Positions 10,201 to 18,258 of a stretch of DNA of 64,000 nt are shown here, one piece after another. The position numbers and the translations under genes are program-made. The DNA is from Acidobacteriota bacterium (lineage in GTDB: Bacteria; Acidobacteriota; Terriglobia; Acidiferrales; UBA7541). The DNA lies in assembly GCA_013289715.1 (NCBI GenBank), contig JABCZJ010000001.1, positions 186,001 through 250,000 on the forward strand, in the 5' to 3' direction. How positions within the stretch are numbered: the first letter of the stretch is position 1; each line of letters begins with the position of its first letter. The notes under the pieces are model-generated. The model made no database searches and was not told the DNA's origin. It saw nothing but the letters and a program-made list of their open reading frames with translations.

Positions 10201-11141
10201 TGGAAGAATTGAAGGCGACGCTGGAAACGGAGTGGGAAGTTGCGCGCACGCGTGCGGCGCAACTTGATGAAACGGTGCGCGGCAAGCGACAGTCGCTCGA
10301 CGAACTGCGCGCGGAGCGCAACCAGCGGCAGATCGAGAAGGCGCGCAATGACGCGGATCGCGATTATCTGCGGCAGACGTGCATGGCGGAATTGAACGCG
10401 CAGCCGGAAGAATTGATGGCGCAGGAAGGGCAACTGCTGGCCGGCGAAGAACTGATCGCGGCAGAAACGAATTACAACGAGATGAAGGCGCGCGTGGATG
10501 CGATGGGCCCGGTGAACATGATGGCGCTGGAGGAATTCAAGGAATGCGAGGAGCGCGATACTTTCCTGCGGCGAGAGCGGGACGATCTGGTGGCGTCGAT
10601 CCAGAACACGCAGCTGACGATTAATGAGCTGGATCAAGTTTCGCGGCAGAAATTCGAAGAGGCGTTTAATTTTATCAATGCGCATTTCGCGATTGCGTTC
10701 CAGTCGCTCTTTGGCGGCGGGCACGGGGAGATGCGGTTGGGCGAGCTGGACAGTTCGGGCGAGGCGGGGATTGATATCGTGGCGCAGCCTCCGGGCAAGC
10801 GTCTGCAGAACATATTGCTGCTTTCTGGTGGAGAGAAGGCGCTGACGGCCTTGGCATTGTTGATTGCGGTATTCAAGTATCAGCCGAGCCCGTTCTGTAT
10901 TTTGGACGAAGTGGATGCGCCGCTCGATGAGGCGAACGTCGGGCGATTTAACAAGATGCTGGCGGATATGTGCGGGCAGACGCAGTTTATTGTGGTGACG
11001 CACAATCGCAAGACGATGGAGATGGGGTCGGTGATGTATGGCGTGACGATGCAGGAGCCGGGAGTCTCGAAATTGGTTTCTGTCAAGTGGGAGGAGAGTG
11101 CGGCGGCTGTGGCGCCGAAGAGCGCTAGTAATGCGGCTTAG
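7278..11141 (+). CDS. smc: chromosome segregation protein SMC
   Basis: This 1287-residue ATPase is the core of bacterial condensin and organises and segregates the chromosome. It shows Walker A GPNGCGKS (33-40), long coiled coils, a central hinge (about 620-760, with GGRATFF and SGGRAGEAGPLALKRE), and the C-terminal head with LSGGEKALTALALL and Walker B FCILDEVDAPLDEANVGRF. Between the strand SEVMLTLVD and GEIVVGRRLYRSG, where most SMCs have a short turn, lies an Ala/Pro/Glu-rich insertion of roughly 85 residues. The frame opens at a GTG at 7248, but the GTG at 7278 has GAGGA six bases upstream and begins at the conserved LKLRKVELFGFKSF. No scpA or scpB is nearby. Confidence 0.95.
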   Translation: MLKLRKVELFGFKSFCEKTPITFSGTGITCIVGPNGCGKSNVVDAISWVLGEQSHRMLRAERMSDCIFNGTAKRPPMGLSEVMLTLVDPELANALAAVMDAPETETPAAVEAAGPVIVADQPQPETKIVDGFIEMVDGETVAPGTVSMEPAPALGEKGKPWKKRGAEKPAIAMKAGEIVVGRRLYRSGQSEYLINGRVARLRDVQELFMGMGLGPDSYAIIEQGRIGQILNSKPMDRRAIIEEAAGITMYKTKRRLAEAKLEASKVNLSRVHDILVEVEKQLVSLKRQASKARRFAELREQMRGLLRSVLASKAEHLDQEAVRLEKLLREMDTAEESVARSVHGLESEQERLSTRTYELDAELRQIQNLLGQTALDLDRAENRITFNREQTAQIDARVARLVVETEVAERQVGDMTTRMTAHREAVFALREQTASVEASLRETTEQSLASVSEQQQLETRMEELRQIAGRLVEESAREQAESVQAEEAAARHTAAEEQRTAAMRAVESECSALTGKVAAAEETFILAEASALQLGAMVRETQARLVELRREQQETGQQLERMREGLSAERARHASIEQILSERAYTADAVQKLFNVNGERSADTPGGAFRAVGLLADYAEVQEKYEGAIEQFLRDELEYVVVESFDQARAGISLLRDEMGGRATFFVDSLNKLNMAAPEADASLPVPEGVLGRLDRLVEFREPLGPAAKYFLTKLRTAYVVENATLAEQMANENPHSYFLTPEGTCYHGRMVSGGRAGEAGPLALKRELRQHEAEVMRLDRAVNEQQAEMTRIEMAIASGEEQVASAIARQMEAEKSLVAATHQRDQARSELRRIEQQFATERAEIARLHTDAEAARQRAADARREHALAVQSREAAEAESAEVSGRLVRLRQDFQALQEQVVARREDLATMSERLSSAESAEQHLIAELTLAGERMSSLQQQHAGMVLEKTELEGSCEQLGMQVEELRKEKVRLEELKATLETEWEVARTRAAQLDETVRGKRQSLDELRAERNQRQIEKARNDADRDYLRQTCMAELNAQPEELMAQEGQLLAGEELIAAETNYNEMKARVDAMGPVNMMALEEFKECEERDTFLRRERDDLVASIQNTQLTINELDQVSRQKFEEAFNFINAHFAIAFQSLFGGGHGEMRLGELDSSGEAGIDIVAQPPGKRLQNILLLSGGEKALTALALLIAVFKYQPSPFCILDEVDAPLDEANVGRFNKMLADMCGQTQFIVVTHNRKTMEMGSVMYGVTMQEPGVSKLVSVKWEESAAAVAPKSASNAA

Positions 11142-11240
11142 CGGTTTGCAGAAAAATGCTTCAAGGCATTTCCCCAGGGGTTGAAGCCCTTCGAGTAACG
11201 TGCGTGTGTTTTGGCGGCGAACATCGCGCGAGAACAGCTC

Positions 11241-11918
11241 TTATTCTCGTTTCTCCGTACGGTGAGGAAGAACATCGGCGAGAATATCCTCCTGTCGAAT
11301 TGCCCGCCATTCCACCTGAAAACCGCCTTTGTAACCGAACAGTCGCCCCCACGTTTTATTGGTTACATTGACCTCAATTCTGAATTCCTGTTTTGCATCG
11401 TCGTACCATTCGCACACGTCCGCAATTCCCGAGAAGAGCAAAGGGAAGGAAAAGGCGATGGATCCTTCGTAGAATCGTTGCGCGCCTGAGCGCAGGTGGA
11501 GACCGCCATTCGGCGCGACACTGAGTTCGATATCCACGGCCAAATGCTGGTGCGTGCCAAGATAATCAATGATGCAGGACCGTTCTTCGCTGTAGACCAT
11601 ATAGGCGTCGAAGCGGCGCTGACGGTTGGCGCGAAATGTTCGGACCCAGGTCACGGTTTCCCTTCCGAGCGGATCCAGGTATGCGTAGTTTTGAATCTGG
11701 AAAGGCACGTTGCGGCCATACTCCAGGAACATGATTCGTCGCCACGATCCGATGTACAAAAAGGGCAGAGTGTAGGGACGTCCGTGCCAGATTTCTTCCA
11801 TGATTCCGGTGCCGACGGAGGCAACGTTGTCACGGCTTGAAAAACCAAATCGCCTTTGAATTTGCGGATGCAGCCGGCCGAAATCGGAGCCCATCGCACG
11901 CTCGTATATGGACCTCAT
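11241..11918 (-). CDS. DUF4166 domain-containing protein
   Basis: The 225-residue protein looks like a member of the DUF4166 family. It has no signal peptide or membrane segment and is rich in aromatic and charged residues (for example GRETVTWVRTF, FDAYMVYSEER, GSIAFSFPLLFSG), consistent with a beta-rich soluble protein. Its function is unknown. Its ATG overlaps the stop of the SRPBCC-DoxX gene by four bases (ATGA), so the two are translationally coupled and probably act together. It converges on smc with about 100 bp between stops. Confidence 0.75.
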   Translation of the reverse strand: MRSIYERAMGSDFGRLHPQIQRRFGFSSRDNVASVGTGIMEEIWHGRPYTLPFLYIGSWRRIMFLEYGRNVPFQIQNYAYLDPLGRETVTWVRTFRANRQRRFDAYMVYSEERSCIIDYLGTHQHLAVDIELSVAPNGGLHLRSGAQRFYEGSIAFSFPLLFSGIADVCEWYDDAKQEFRIEVNVTNKTWGRLFGYKGGFQVEWRAIRQEDILADVLPHRTEKRE

Positions 11919-12823
11919 GGAGACTCCATGGGAGGCTGACGGAGACAGCGAGAGGCGCTGGGTATCTCAGTCGCCGCGACGTAACCGATGAGAGACAGTG
12001 CGATCATCGCCAGATTCAGCGTCACAGGATTGAACGCCGCAACCAGATATGAAGGAGCTCGAACAGCTACATTCGCGAGGGCTGCGACCATCGCGAAGAT
12101 ATTGAACAGAAAAAAGGAGCGTCTCCGCCACGTCAGGATGGCACAGGCGGCGATGGCGATCTCTAGCAGCCCCACAAACGGAAGCAAAGTCACGTTCTGG
12201 TGCGATGCGGCAATCATTGCCCGTTCGTCTGTGTGGTTGAAGAGCAGTTTCGGCACAAGACCCTGCCAGAGCCAAATCAGCGCGACGGCCATGCGTGAAG
12301 TAGCATGAATAGCGGATAATCGGAACGCTGTTCTTGGCTCCAGCCCCTCTTCGAGGCGCAGCCGCAACCTGTCAAAACTCCATGCGGTGGCCCATCCAAT
12401 CATCGGCCTAAACAACAGTCTGTCTATTGCGCTACCCCCTGCTCCAAACCGAGTCTGGTAGTCGTACCAAGTTAGAAAGCGGACCCCGCCCTTTGTCGGG
12501 ATGTATTGCCAATATCCCGATCCTTCCTCGATCAACGACTTCGGATCTGCTGACCAAAATTTCAATGCAGAGGTCCGTCGGCCCGTCGCCTCCTCGCGAC
12601 TTCCCGTGCTCTCGCCCTGCCCCACAATTTGCAGCCCGAAGCCGATCCGCGTTGTGTAGTTAAATCGTTGAGGTTCAGAATCGGAGGCGCGCGGAAGGTA
12701 CTGGATTTTAGTGAAGCGCAAATCCCATGATTCGTGGAGGTCGGGCTGCTGTGTATACTTCCAGAGCTCGTCGATGTCGCCACGGATCAATATTTCGACG
12801 TAGATTCCCGGAGGCTGCCGCAC
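11915..12823 (-). CDS. SRPBCC domain fused to DoxX-like membrane domain
   Basis: The protein (302 residues) seems to have two parts. Residues about 1-150 resemble a START/SRPBCC ligand-binding fold (YVEILIRGDIDELWKYTQQP, then WDLRFTKIQYLP). Residues about 185-295 form four hydrophobic segments of the DoxX-like kind (VALIWLWQGLVPKLLF, NVTLLPFVGLLEIAIA). The pairing with a DUF4166 protein downstream is a recurrent neighbourhood as far as I recall. The start is a GTG at 12823 without an obvious Shine-Dalgarno. A role in membrane lipid or redox biology is only a guess. Confidence 0.7.
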   Translation of the reverse strand: MRQPPGIYVEILIRGDIDELWKYTQQPDLHESWDLRFTKIQYLPRASDSEPQRFNYTTRIGFGLQIVGQGESTGSREEATGRRTSALKFWSADPKSLIEEGSGYWQYIPTKGGVRFLTWYDYQTRFGAGGSAIDRLLFRPMIGWATAWSFDRLRLRLEEGLEPRTAFRLSAIHATSRMAVALIWLWQGLVPKLLFNHTDERAMIAASHQNVTLLPFVGLLEIAIAACAILTWRRRSFFLFNIFAMVAALANVAVRAPSYLVAAFNPVTLNLAMIALSLIGYVAATEIPSASRCLRQPPMESP

Positions 12824-12942
12824 AGCACGAGAGTAGCATGCGAGGGAGCGTACTTAATGGAGATTGGCGCTGACCATGTCTTCTTAGTTGACATGGCTGG
12901 ACGCTGCGCTAGAATGTGCGGCGCTGCATCGAGGAACATTAC

Positions 12943-13842
12943 TTGGCATCCCCACAAATGAGTCCAGTCATATTGCAGACGAATTTTTCCGGTTTGAAGC
13001 TGCGCGGGCGCGGCAAGGTGCGTGATATTTACGAGGTGGGCGAGCAGTTGCTGATTGTGGCGACGGACCGGCTATCGGCGTTTGATGTGGTGTTGCCGAC
13101 GCCGATTCCGGATAAGGGGAAGGTGCTGACGCAGCTTTCGCTTTATTGGTTTGCGAAGCTGGCAGGCCTCGTGCCCAATCATATTATTTCGGCGAAGGAC
13201 TTTAGTGGCGAGCTAGCGCCGTACGCTGACGCGCTCGCGGGGCGCGCGATGTTGGTGCGCAAGACGGAGCCTGCACCGATCGAATGCGTGGTGCGGGGAT
13301 ATATTTCGGGGTCGGGGTGGAAGGATTATCAGAAGACGGGAGCGATTTGCGGGATTGCGCTGCCGGCGGGGTTGCGCGAATCTGACCGATTGCCCGAGCC
13401 GATCTTCACGCCTTCGACGAAAGCTACAACCGGACACGACGAAAATATTTCGTTCGATGAGACTGTGGCGACGGTGGGGCGTTCGCTCGCGGAGAAACTG
13501 CGCGACACGAGCCTGGCGATTTATCGCAGCGCTGTGGAACACGCCGCTAGCCGCGGGATCATTATAGCGGACACGAAGTTTGAATTTGGATTGATTGGCG
13601 ACGAATTGATCTGGATTGACGAGGCGCTGACGCCGGATTCTTCGCGCTTCTGGCCGGAGAATGAGTATGTGCCGGGGCGCACGCAGCCTTCTTTTGATAA
13701 GCAGTATGTGCGCGATTACCTGGAAAAGATTGGATGGAACAAGCAAGCCCCGGGTCCGGCGCTTCCCGCGGACGTGGTGGCGGCCACACAGGGGAAATAC
13801 CGGGAAGCCTACCAGCGCATTACCGGCCACGAATTAGACTAA
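12943..13842 (+). CDS. purC: phosphoribosylaminoimidazole-succinocarboxamide synthase
   Basis: PurC joins CAIR and aspartate using ATP to give SAICAR in purine synthesis. The 299-residue protein carries [12 protein letters not shown] with the phosphate-binding loop, [29 protein letters not shown] and the end block [12 protein letters not shown]. Homology fits the longer ~300-residue form. Two starts are possible: TTG at 12943, seven bases after GAGGA, or ATG at 12958 with no ribosome site. I chose the TTG because of the site. The Fis-like gene follows only a few bases downstream. Confidence 0.93.
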   Translation: MASPQMSPVILQTNFSGLKLRGRGKVRDIYEVGEQLLIVATDRLSAFDVVLPTPIPDKGKVLTQLSLYWFAKLAGLVPNHIISAKDFSGELAPYADALAGRAMLVRKTEPAPIECVVRGYISGSGWKDYQKTGAICGIALPAGLRESDRLPEPIFTPSTKATTGHDENISFDETVATVGRSLAEKLRDTSLAIYRSAVEHAASRGIIIADTKFEFGLIGDELIWIDEALTPDSSRFWPENEYVPGRTQPSFDKQYVRDYLEKIGWNKQAPGPALPADVVAATQGKYREAYQRITGHELD

Positions 13843-13848
13843 AAGCAA

Positions 13849-14172
13849 TTGCAGCGGTCAGTGCACGCAACGACTCGTTTGTTGCGGATGCTGGCGCGCG
13901 GCATTTTTTCCGGCGATTTTCCCAGTGCTCATGCGGAGCGTGTCATCGTGAAAGAACAACTGGAATCTTTGATTGGGATGATGGTGGAGCGGGGGATTTT
14001 GCTGGAAGAGGCGGTTACGGAGTTCGAGAAGAAGTTCATCAAGCGGGTGCTGGAGCGCCAGGATGGGAATCAGTCGCGGGCCGCGAAGGTTTTGGGGATT
14101 CATCGGAATACTTTGAGTCGGAAGGTGGGGGAGTATAAGTTGGATCACGCGGGTGGGCGTAAGCGGGGGTAG
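13849..14172 (+). CDS. small Fis-type helix-turn-helix protein
   Basis: The product (up to 107 residues) ends with a Fis-like HTH_8 motif: KKFIKRVLERQDGNQSRAAK followed by LGIHRNTLSRKVGEYKL, the DNA-binding tail common in NtrC-type activators and Fis. It lacks AAA+ and receiver domains, so it is a free-standing DNA-binding protein. The 13849 TTG start has poor support. An internal ATG at 13888 or the GTG before KEQLESLIGMMVERG may be the true start, giving about 75-95 residues. It follows purC by six bases and is probably co-transcribed with it. It may be a nucleoid-associated or local regulator. Confidence 0.7.
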   Translation: MQRSVHATTRLLRMLARGIFSGDFPSAHAERVIVKEQLESLIGMMVERGILLEEAVTEFEKKFIKRVLERQDGNQSRAAKVLGIHRNTLSRKVGEYKLDHAGGRKRG

Positions 14173-14231
14173 AGGCGTTTGGCTTGCGGTTGAGTTTGAC
14201 ACTTCGTTCGTAATTCTCCACGACTTCAAGA

Positions 14232-14311
14232 AAAAGCAGATCCCTCTCTGCGCCCCGCGCCCGCCAAAATGCGGCGGGAAAGAAAAAACGCAGGACTCCC
14301 TTCGGGACGAC
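14232..14311 (+). repeat. dispersed repeat R1, full copy
   Basis: The segment begins AAAAGCAGATCCCTCTCTGC, contains CCGCGCCCGCC and GGCGGG arms that can pair, and ends CTTCGGGACGAC. It is closely similar along its length to 19590-19669. Confidence 0.65.
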
Positions 14312-14330
14312 AACCACATCGAAAGCAAAA

Positions 14331-14402
14331 TCAAAGACAACATCAACGGCAAAGTCAAACCCGGCCGCCTGAAAAACAGGCGGCCGCTGCAAATTCAAAA
14401 CT
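14331..14402 (+). repeat. dispersed repeat R2
   Basis: This copy has CAACGGCAAAGTCAAA, then GGCCGCCT and AGGCGGCC arms that form a hairpin, then GCTGCAAATTCAAAAC. Other copies lie at 16886, 19691, 27061, 29391 and (degenerate) 40556. Confidence 0.7.
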
Positions 14403-14471
14403 GACGGTCGATGCGCGGCGCGCGATTGTGGCGCGAACCGCCAATCGGGAGACCGGCGTTCCCGGGAAAGG

Positions 14472-14511
14472 AAAATGGCCGGGGCATTTCTGCGCCGGCC
14501 ATTTTTTTTTT
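14472..14511 (+). terminator. rho-independent terminator
   Basis: An 11-bp stem (AAAATGGCCGG / CCGGCCATTTT) with a 12-nt loop is followed by a run of ten T. It ends the purC-HTH transcript. Read on the other strand it has four T, so it may also stop the convergent gene at 14530. Confidence 0.9.
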
Positions 14512-14529
14512 GAGATTCGAGTGCGTTGA

Positions 14530-15894
14530 TTATTGTTTGGCTGGCACCTTGTGGTGCTTGCCGGTTTCGGCTTTCTCCGGGATGGTGGTGGGATCTACTT
14601 TTACCTGATCCCAGTGCAGCAAGAACGGCGACGGATCGTAGCTTACGATGGCGCCGGAGAAGCGGACGCCGTCGTCCTTGGCCAGGCGGGTGACGTCTGG
14701 TTGCGGAGTTTCCTGGGCTGCGTTGGGCGTACCGGCAGGGGGAGCGGCAGTCCAGACTTTTACGTCCATATTTGCGGTCGTGGCGTTTTGCACTGCGGTT
14801 TCGTCGGCGCCGGTAAAGACCTCGAAGCTGACGAAACCTTCCCCCTGTTTGACTTCGATGATTTTGCCGACTACGCCGGGAAATTGCGCGCCGCAGATGG
14901 CGAGCCAGGTCTGCTTGGCTTTGTCGCCGCCGCCGCCGAGATCCGTCAAAACGGTTAGAATCGTGCTGGAAGCTGCGATTTTCTGTAGATCGGCCGCAGC
15001 TGGAATCGTGTAAGTCGCGGGGCGGTCGCCGGAAGTCGCTGCTAGCGTGAGCAACTCGCCCAGTTGCGCATCGACTGAGCTGTCGCATCCAGGTTGTTCG
15101 TAAACCAGGATTGCTTTGCGCAGATAATCTTTGATCTTGTCGGCGTCCGGAACACCCAAATTGATGGCGCGCGCCAAGGCCCAGAAACCATCGACGGATT
15201 GCGGCGGCGTGGCGCCCAAGTAGGCCAGACCTTCGCGGTAATAGGAGATCGCGTCCTTGGGATTGTCGGCAACGGCGCCTTTGAAGGCATCAATTGCGGC
15301 GGGATAGTCTTTCAACTGGAGGTCGGCGAAACCGGCGGCGGCGTCGAAGAAAGCGATTCCGGGCTTTTTCTGTTCGGCGAACTGTTCGTCGGTGAGCTTG
15401 GAGTCGGCGGGCTTGGGATATTTCCCGAGGAGATCCGCGCCATCCTTCGCGGCGTCTCGCGCTTTTACGAGTTGATCGTGCGCATCGGGCGCCTTGGGAT
15501 TAAAAGCGAACGGGAAAACTTGCACGCGGGTCTGGAGAATCTGCAGGCGAGTGCCCGTATCAACCTTGTCGCCCATGGCGAGCATTTTGTCGGAGTACTC
15601 GAGCACCTTGGGATAATTTTTCAGCTCGGTGTAGGTGGAGACGTAGAGCTGGTCCACGTAAGTCATCAGCGTGGAGCTGGGGAATTTGCTGACGAAATCG
15701 TCGAGGAGCTTGATGCGATTTTGCGCGTTGGTTTCAGCGCGCGCGGCTTGGAACGCGTTGTACTCCGGAATGGTGTAAGAAGTTTTTCCCTGGTCTTGTT
15801 GCAGGGCCCGAGCAGCGGCTGGTCGCGCAGGAACACATAGCAGAACGAGAGCAGTGAGTAGCATTCCCTTCGTAGCAGTGCGCATTCGTATCAT
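14530..15894 (-). CDS. exported TPR-like protein of unknown function
   Basis: The 454-residue protein starts with a signal peptide (LLTALVLLCVPARPAAA, cleavage near ARALQQ). It then has helical repeats of the tetratricopeptide kind: KNYPKVLEYSDKMLAMGD near residue 93, and KDYPAAIDAFKGAVADNPKD near 195 followed by AISYYREGLAYLG. The C-terminal third is not repetitive and ends in a Lys/His-rich tail (GKHHKVPAKQ). The start ATG at 15894 has a purine-rich site (GGAAGAG) just upstream. It is probably a periplasmic scaffold or lipoprotein-like partner protein; its partner is unknown. Confidence 0.75.
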   Translation of the reverse strand: MIRMRTATKGMLLTALVLLCVPARPAAARALQQDQGKTSYTIPEYNAFQAARAETNAQNRIKLLDDFVSKFPSSTLMTYVDQLYVSTYTELKNYPKVLEYSDKMLAMGDKVDTGTRLQILQTRVQVFPFAFNPKAPDAHDQLVKARDAAKDGADLLGKYPKPADSKLTDEQFAEQKKPGIAFFDAAAGFADLQLKDYPAAIDAFKGAVADNPKDAISYYREGLAYLGATPPQSVDGFWALARAINLGVPDADKIKDYLRKAILVYEQPGCDSSVDAQLGELLTLAATSGDRPATYTIPAAADLQKIAASSTILTVLTDLGGGGDKAKQTWLAICGAQFPGVVGKIIEVKQGEGFVSFEVFTGADETAVQNATTANMDVKVWTAAPPAGTPNAAQETPQPDVTRLAKDDGVRFSGAIVSYDPSPFLLHWDQVKVDPTTIPEKAETGKHHKVPAKQ

Positions 15895-16131
15895 CTCTTC
15901 CCTGCCTCCTGGACCAGTTTTGGTACGGATGAACAGTATCGCCTAGGGTCACAGCCCCTGAAGGATAACGAGCTAAACGAAACCGGGATTATAGGGAAAC
16001 CCACGCATGCGTGCAAGGTGAATCCACCTTGCGGACAGATTTCGCGTCCCAGTTCCGGCTGGGTGAATGTTCTCACGTGAATGATAAGATGGCAAATGGA
16101 AGAGAATTGTCGCCTCGCTGGAGAGCTGGAT

Positions 16132-16851
16132 ATGAATAATGGAAAACCGTTGCAGGGAAAAGTAGCGATTATTACCGGAGCGAGCCGCGGAATTGGACTG
16201 GCGGTGGCGCACCGATTGGGCACACTTGGCGCGAAGCTGAGTTTGTGCGCGCGGGACGCAGGGAAGCTGAGGAGCGCAGCCGATCAGTTGCACCCTGTGG
16301 CAGCCGGCGTGTTTAGTGCCGCAGCGGATGTTACGCATGGCGACCAAATTCTGGCCTTTGTGCAAGACACCGAGAAAGCGCTGGGCCCGGTGGAGATTCT
16401 GGTCAACAACGCGGGGATAGGATATTTCGGACCCACGCATGAAGCCACGGAAGCGAATTGGGACAGTGTGTTAGACACCAATTTGAAGGCGGTGTTCCTG
16501 GCGAGCAAGGCGGTGGCGGCGGGGATGATTGCGCGCAGGAGCGGGCATATCGTCAATATCGCGTCGCTGGCGGGGAAGAACGCGTTCGCGGGGGGAGGGA
16601 TTTATTGCGCTTCGAAGTGGGGGTTGCTGGGGCTGACGGAGTGCATGGCCGAGGATTTGCGGGGGTACGGGATACGGGTGAGCGCGATTTGTCCCGGGAG
16701 CGTGGCTACGGACTTTTCGCCGCATGGGAAGAAGGATATCAGCAAGATGTTGCAAACAGAGGATATAGCGCACGTGGTGGAGCTGATTGTGACGCAGGCG
16801 CCGCAGAGTTTTATTAGTGAGATCTTGATACGGCCTACGCAGAAGCCATAG
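16132..16851 (+). CDS. short-chain dehydrogenase/reductase, FabG-like
   Basis: This NAD(P)-dependent oxidoreductase has 239 residues. Visible are the cofactor motif TGASRGIG (about 15-22), NNAG (about 92-95), a catalytic serine in VNIASLAGK and the YxxxK motif in YCASKWG. The tail PGSVATDF also fits the family. The ATG at 16132 has GGAGAG six bases upstream; the open frame reaches 17 codons further but those residues are not conserved. The substrate is unknown (3-oxoacyl or sugar/ketone). Confidence 0.88.
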   Translation: MNNGKPLQGKVAIITGASRGIGLAVAHRLGTLGAKLSLCARDAGKLRSAADQLHPVAAGVFSAAADVTHGDQILAFVQDTEKALGPVEILVNNAGIGYFGPTHEATEANWDSVLDTNLKAVFLASKAVAAGMIARRSGHIVNIASLAGKNAFAGGGIYCASKWGLLGLTECMAEDLRGYGIRVSAICPGSVATDFSPHGKKDISKMLQTEDIAHVVELIVTQAPQSFISEILIRPTQKP

Positions 16852-16885
16852 GGCAGATGGCGCGTTAACACGACGGCGTAGTACA

Positions 16886-16970
16886 GATTCAAAGGCAAGT
16901 TCAAAAACGCCCGCCTAATAAGAATAAGCAGGCGGCCGCTACAAATTCCAAGGCGAATTCAAAAGCTGTG
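16886..16970 (+). repeat. dispersed repeat R2
   Basis: The copy reads GATTCAAAGGCAAGTTCAAA, then CGCCCGCCT and AGGCGGCCG arms around an AT-rich loop, then GCTACAAATTCCAAGGCG. It sits between the SDR and marR genes. Confidence 0.7.
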
Positions 16971-17021
16971 TTTTGAGGGATTTGCGCGGGGTGTGAATCT
17001 TGCGGGTTGGGGGCGCATCTG

Positions 17022-17041
17022 ATCGTTTAAGCTTGAACGAT
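17022..17041. promoter_or_regulatory. palindromic operator candidate before marR
   Basis: The sequence TCGTTTAAGCTTGAACGA (17023-17040) is a palindrome with eight of nine pairs matching, and flanking A/T extends it to nine of ten. It lies 17 bp before the marR start codon, where a MarR-type dimer would be expected to autoregulate. The copy GCTTGAA recurs at 17048-17054. Confidence 0.55.
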
Positions 17042-17057
17042 TTGAGCTTGAAGCAAT

Positions 17058-17567
17058 ATGCCGACACACTTCCAAGGCGATGCAGAGACCGTCAGGGCGC
17101 TGAGCGCTTACATCAATCTGGTGCGGGCGTCGGATTCAACCTTGGCGAAAACTACCGCTCATCTGGAGGGGCTGGGAGTGACCAATGGGCAGTTTGCGGT
17201 GCTGGAAGCGCTGCTGCACCTGGGTCCGATGTGCCAGCACACGCTGGGCAAGAAACTTTTACGCAGCGGGGGGAACGTGACGCTGGTGGTGGACAATCTG
17301 GAGAGGCATGGATGGGTGCGGCGGGAACGGCAGGCGGAGGATCGCCGCATGATTCAGATCCATTTGACGCCGAAAGGGCGGCGGCTGATCACGCGCGTGT
17401 TTCCAGAACACGCGAAAGTAGTGGCTAAAGTAATGAGCCAATTGAGCGCCGCGGAGCAGGAGCAATTGCGCAAGATTGCGCGCAAGCTGGGCCGGGGCGC
17501 GGATGAATTGTGCACCGAAAGACTAAAGAGGGAGAAAGAGCATGATCACGATCAGACCAAGCAATGA
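17058..17567 (+). CDS. MarR-family transcriptional regulator
   Basis: This 169-residue winged-helix regulator shows the MarR core: VTNGQFAVLEALLHLGPM, HTLGKKLLRSGGNVTLVVDN (recognition helix) and the wing ERQAEDRRMIQIHLTPKG, with a dimerisation helix behind. The C-terminus is charged (KREKEHDHDQTKQ). It overlaps the pirin gene by 26 bp, so the two are in one operon. Its likely ligand is an electrophile, oxidant or phenolic compound, given the downstream pirin, DoxX and nitroreductase genes. It probably represses this operon through the palindrome at 17022-17041. Confidence 0.9.
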   Translation: MPTHFQGDAETVRALSAYINLVRASDSTLAKTTAHLEGLGVTNGQFAVLEALLHLGPMCQHTLGKKLLRSGGNVTLVVDNLERHGWVRRERQAEDRRMIQIHLTPKGRRLITRVFPEHAKVVAKVMSQLSAAEQEQLRKIARKLGRGADELCTERLKREKEHDHDQTKQ

Positions 17568-18231
17568 ACGCGGCCACAATCAGATTTCGTGGCTGGATTC
17601 ACGATTCACATTTTCATTTGATCAGTATTACGATCCGCAGCACATGCAGTTCCGTTCGCTGCGCGTATTGAACGAGGACGTGGTGGCGCCAGGTCAGGGA
17701 TTCGGGATGCACCCGCATCGCGACATGGAAATCCTGACGTGGATTCTGGATGGAGCGATTGAACATCGCGACAGCATGGGCACGGGCGCGGTGCTACGTC
17801 CCGGAGAATTGCAGCACATGACGGCCGGGACGGGAGTGATGCACAGCGAATTCAATCCTTCGCCGAAGGATCCGACGCACCTGCTGCAGATATGGATCAC
17901 GCCGGAGCGAGACGGCTTGAAGCCGTCGTATGAGCAACTGACATTTCCGGACAAGGACTTGCGTGGCAAATTTCATCACGTGGCAGGACCGGATGCACCG
18001 GTGACCATTCAGCAGGACGCGGACCTTTTCATCACGCGGCTCGACAAGGGCCAGGAAACCAAGCATGCGCTGAAGGCGGGGCGCCATGCGTGGGTGCAGC
18101 TGGCGCGCGGAGCGGTGAAGTTGAACGGCGTGGAATTGAAGGCGGGAGATGGTGCGGCCATTACGAAGGAAGACGAAGTGCGGGTGGAAGCGAAGGAAGC
18201 CTCGGAAGTGCTGTTGTTTGACCTGGCGTAA
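17542..18231 (+). CDS. pirin family protein (cupin, quercetinase-like)
   Basis: Pirins are bicupin iron-binding proteins, some with quercetin 2,3-dioxygenase activity. The 229-residue protein has the N-terminal cupin metal site around GMHPHRDMEILTWILDG, the histidine in GELQHMTAGTGVMHSE and the downstream LQIWITPE. The C-terminal cupin is shorter (HAWVQLARGAVKLNGVELKAG). The ATG at 17542 follows AAAGAGGGAGAAAG and overlaps the end of marR. The substrate is unknown; in this operon a role in removing oxidised phenolics is plausible. Confidence 0.92.
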   Translation: MITIRPSNERGHNQISWLDSRFTFSFDQYYDPQHMQFRSLRVLNEDVVAPGQGFGMHPHRDMEILTWILDGAIEHRDSMGTGAVLRPGELQHMTAGTGVMHSEFNPSPKDPTHLLQIWITPERDGLKPSYEQLTFPDKDLRGKFHHVAGPDAPVTIQQDADLFITRLDKGQETKHALKAGRHAWVQLARGAVKLNGVELKAGDGAAITKEDEVRVEAKEASEVLLFDLA

Positions 18232-18258
18232 AAACTAAATTGGAAAGGAGATATGCGG

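Larger units (their letters stand above)
14173..14529. other. intergenic region made of repeats and a terminator
   Basis: This 357-bp stretch has no credible gene. It holds an R1 repeat, directly followed by an R2 repeat, then the terminator at 14472-14511. Confidence 0.7.

Noticed and set aside
9822..11003. Open frame of 393 codons antisense to smc
   Set aside because: Composition (Arg, His, Leu, Gln) is that of an antisense shadow; smc motifs are intact on the plus strand.
11160..11200. CCCCAGGGGTTGAAGCCC-like sequence as a further repeat family
   Set aside because: It resembles a common intergenic hairpin type but only one copy is visible here.
14039..15088. Open frame of 349 codons across the terminator and repeats
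   Set aside because: It crosses the terminator and repeats and is Arg/Ser-rich.
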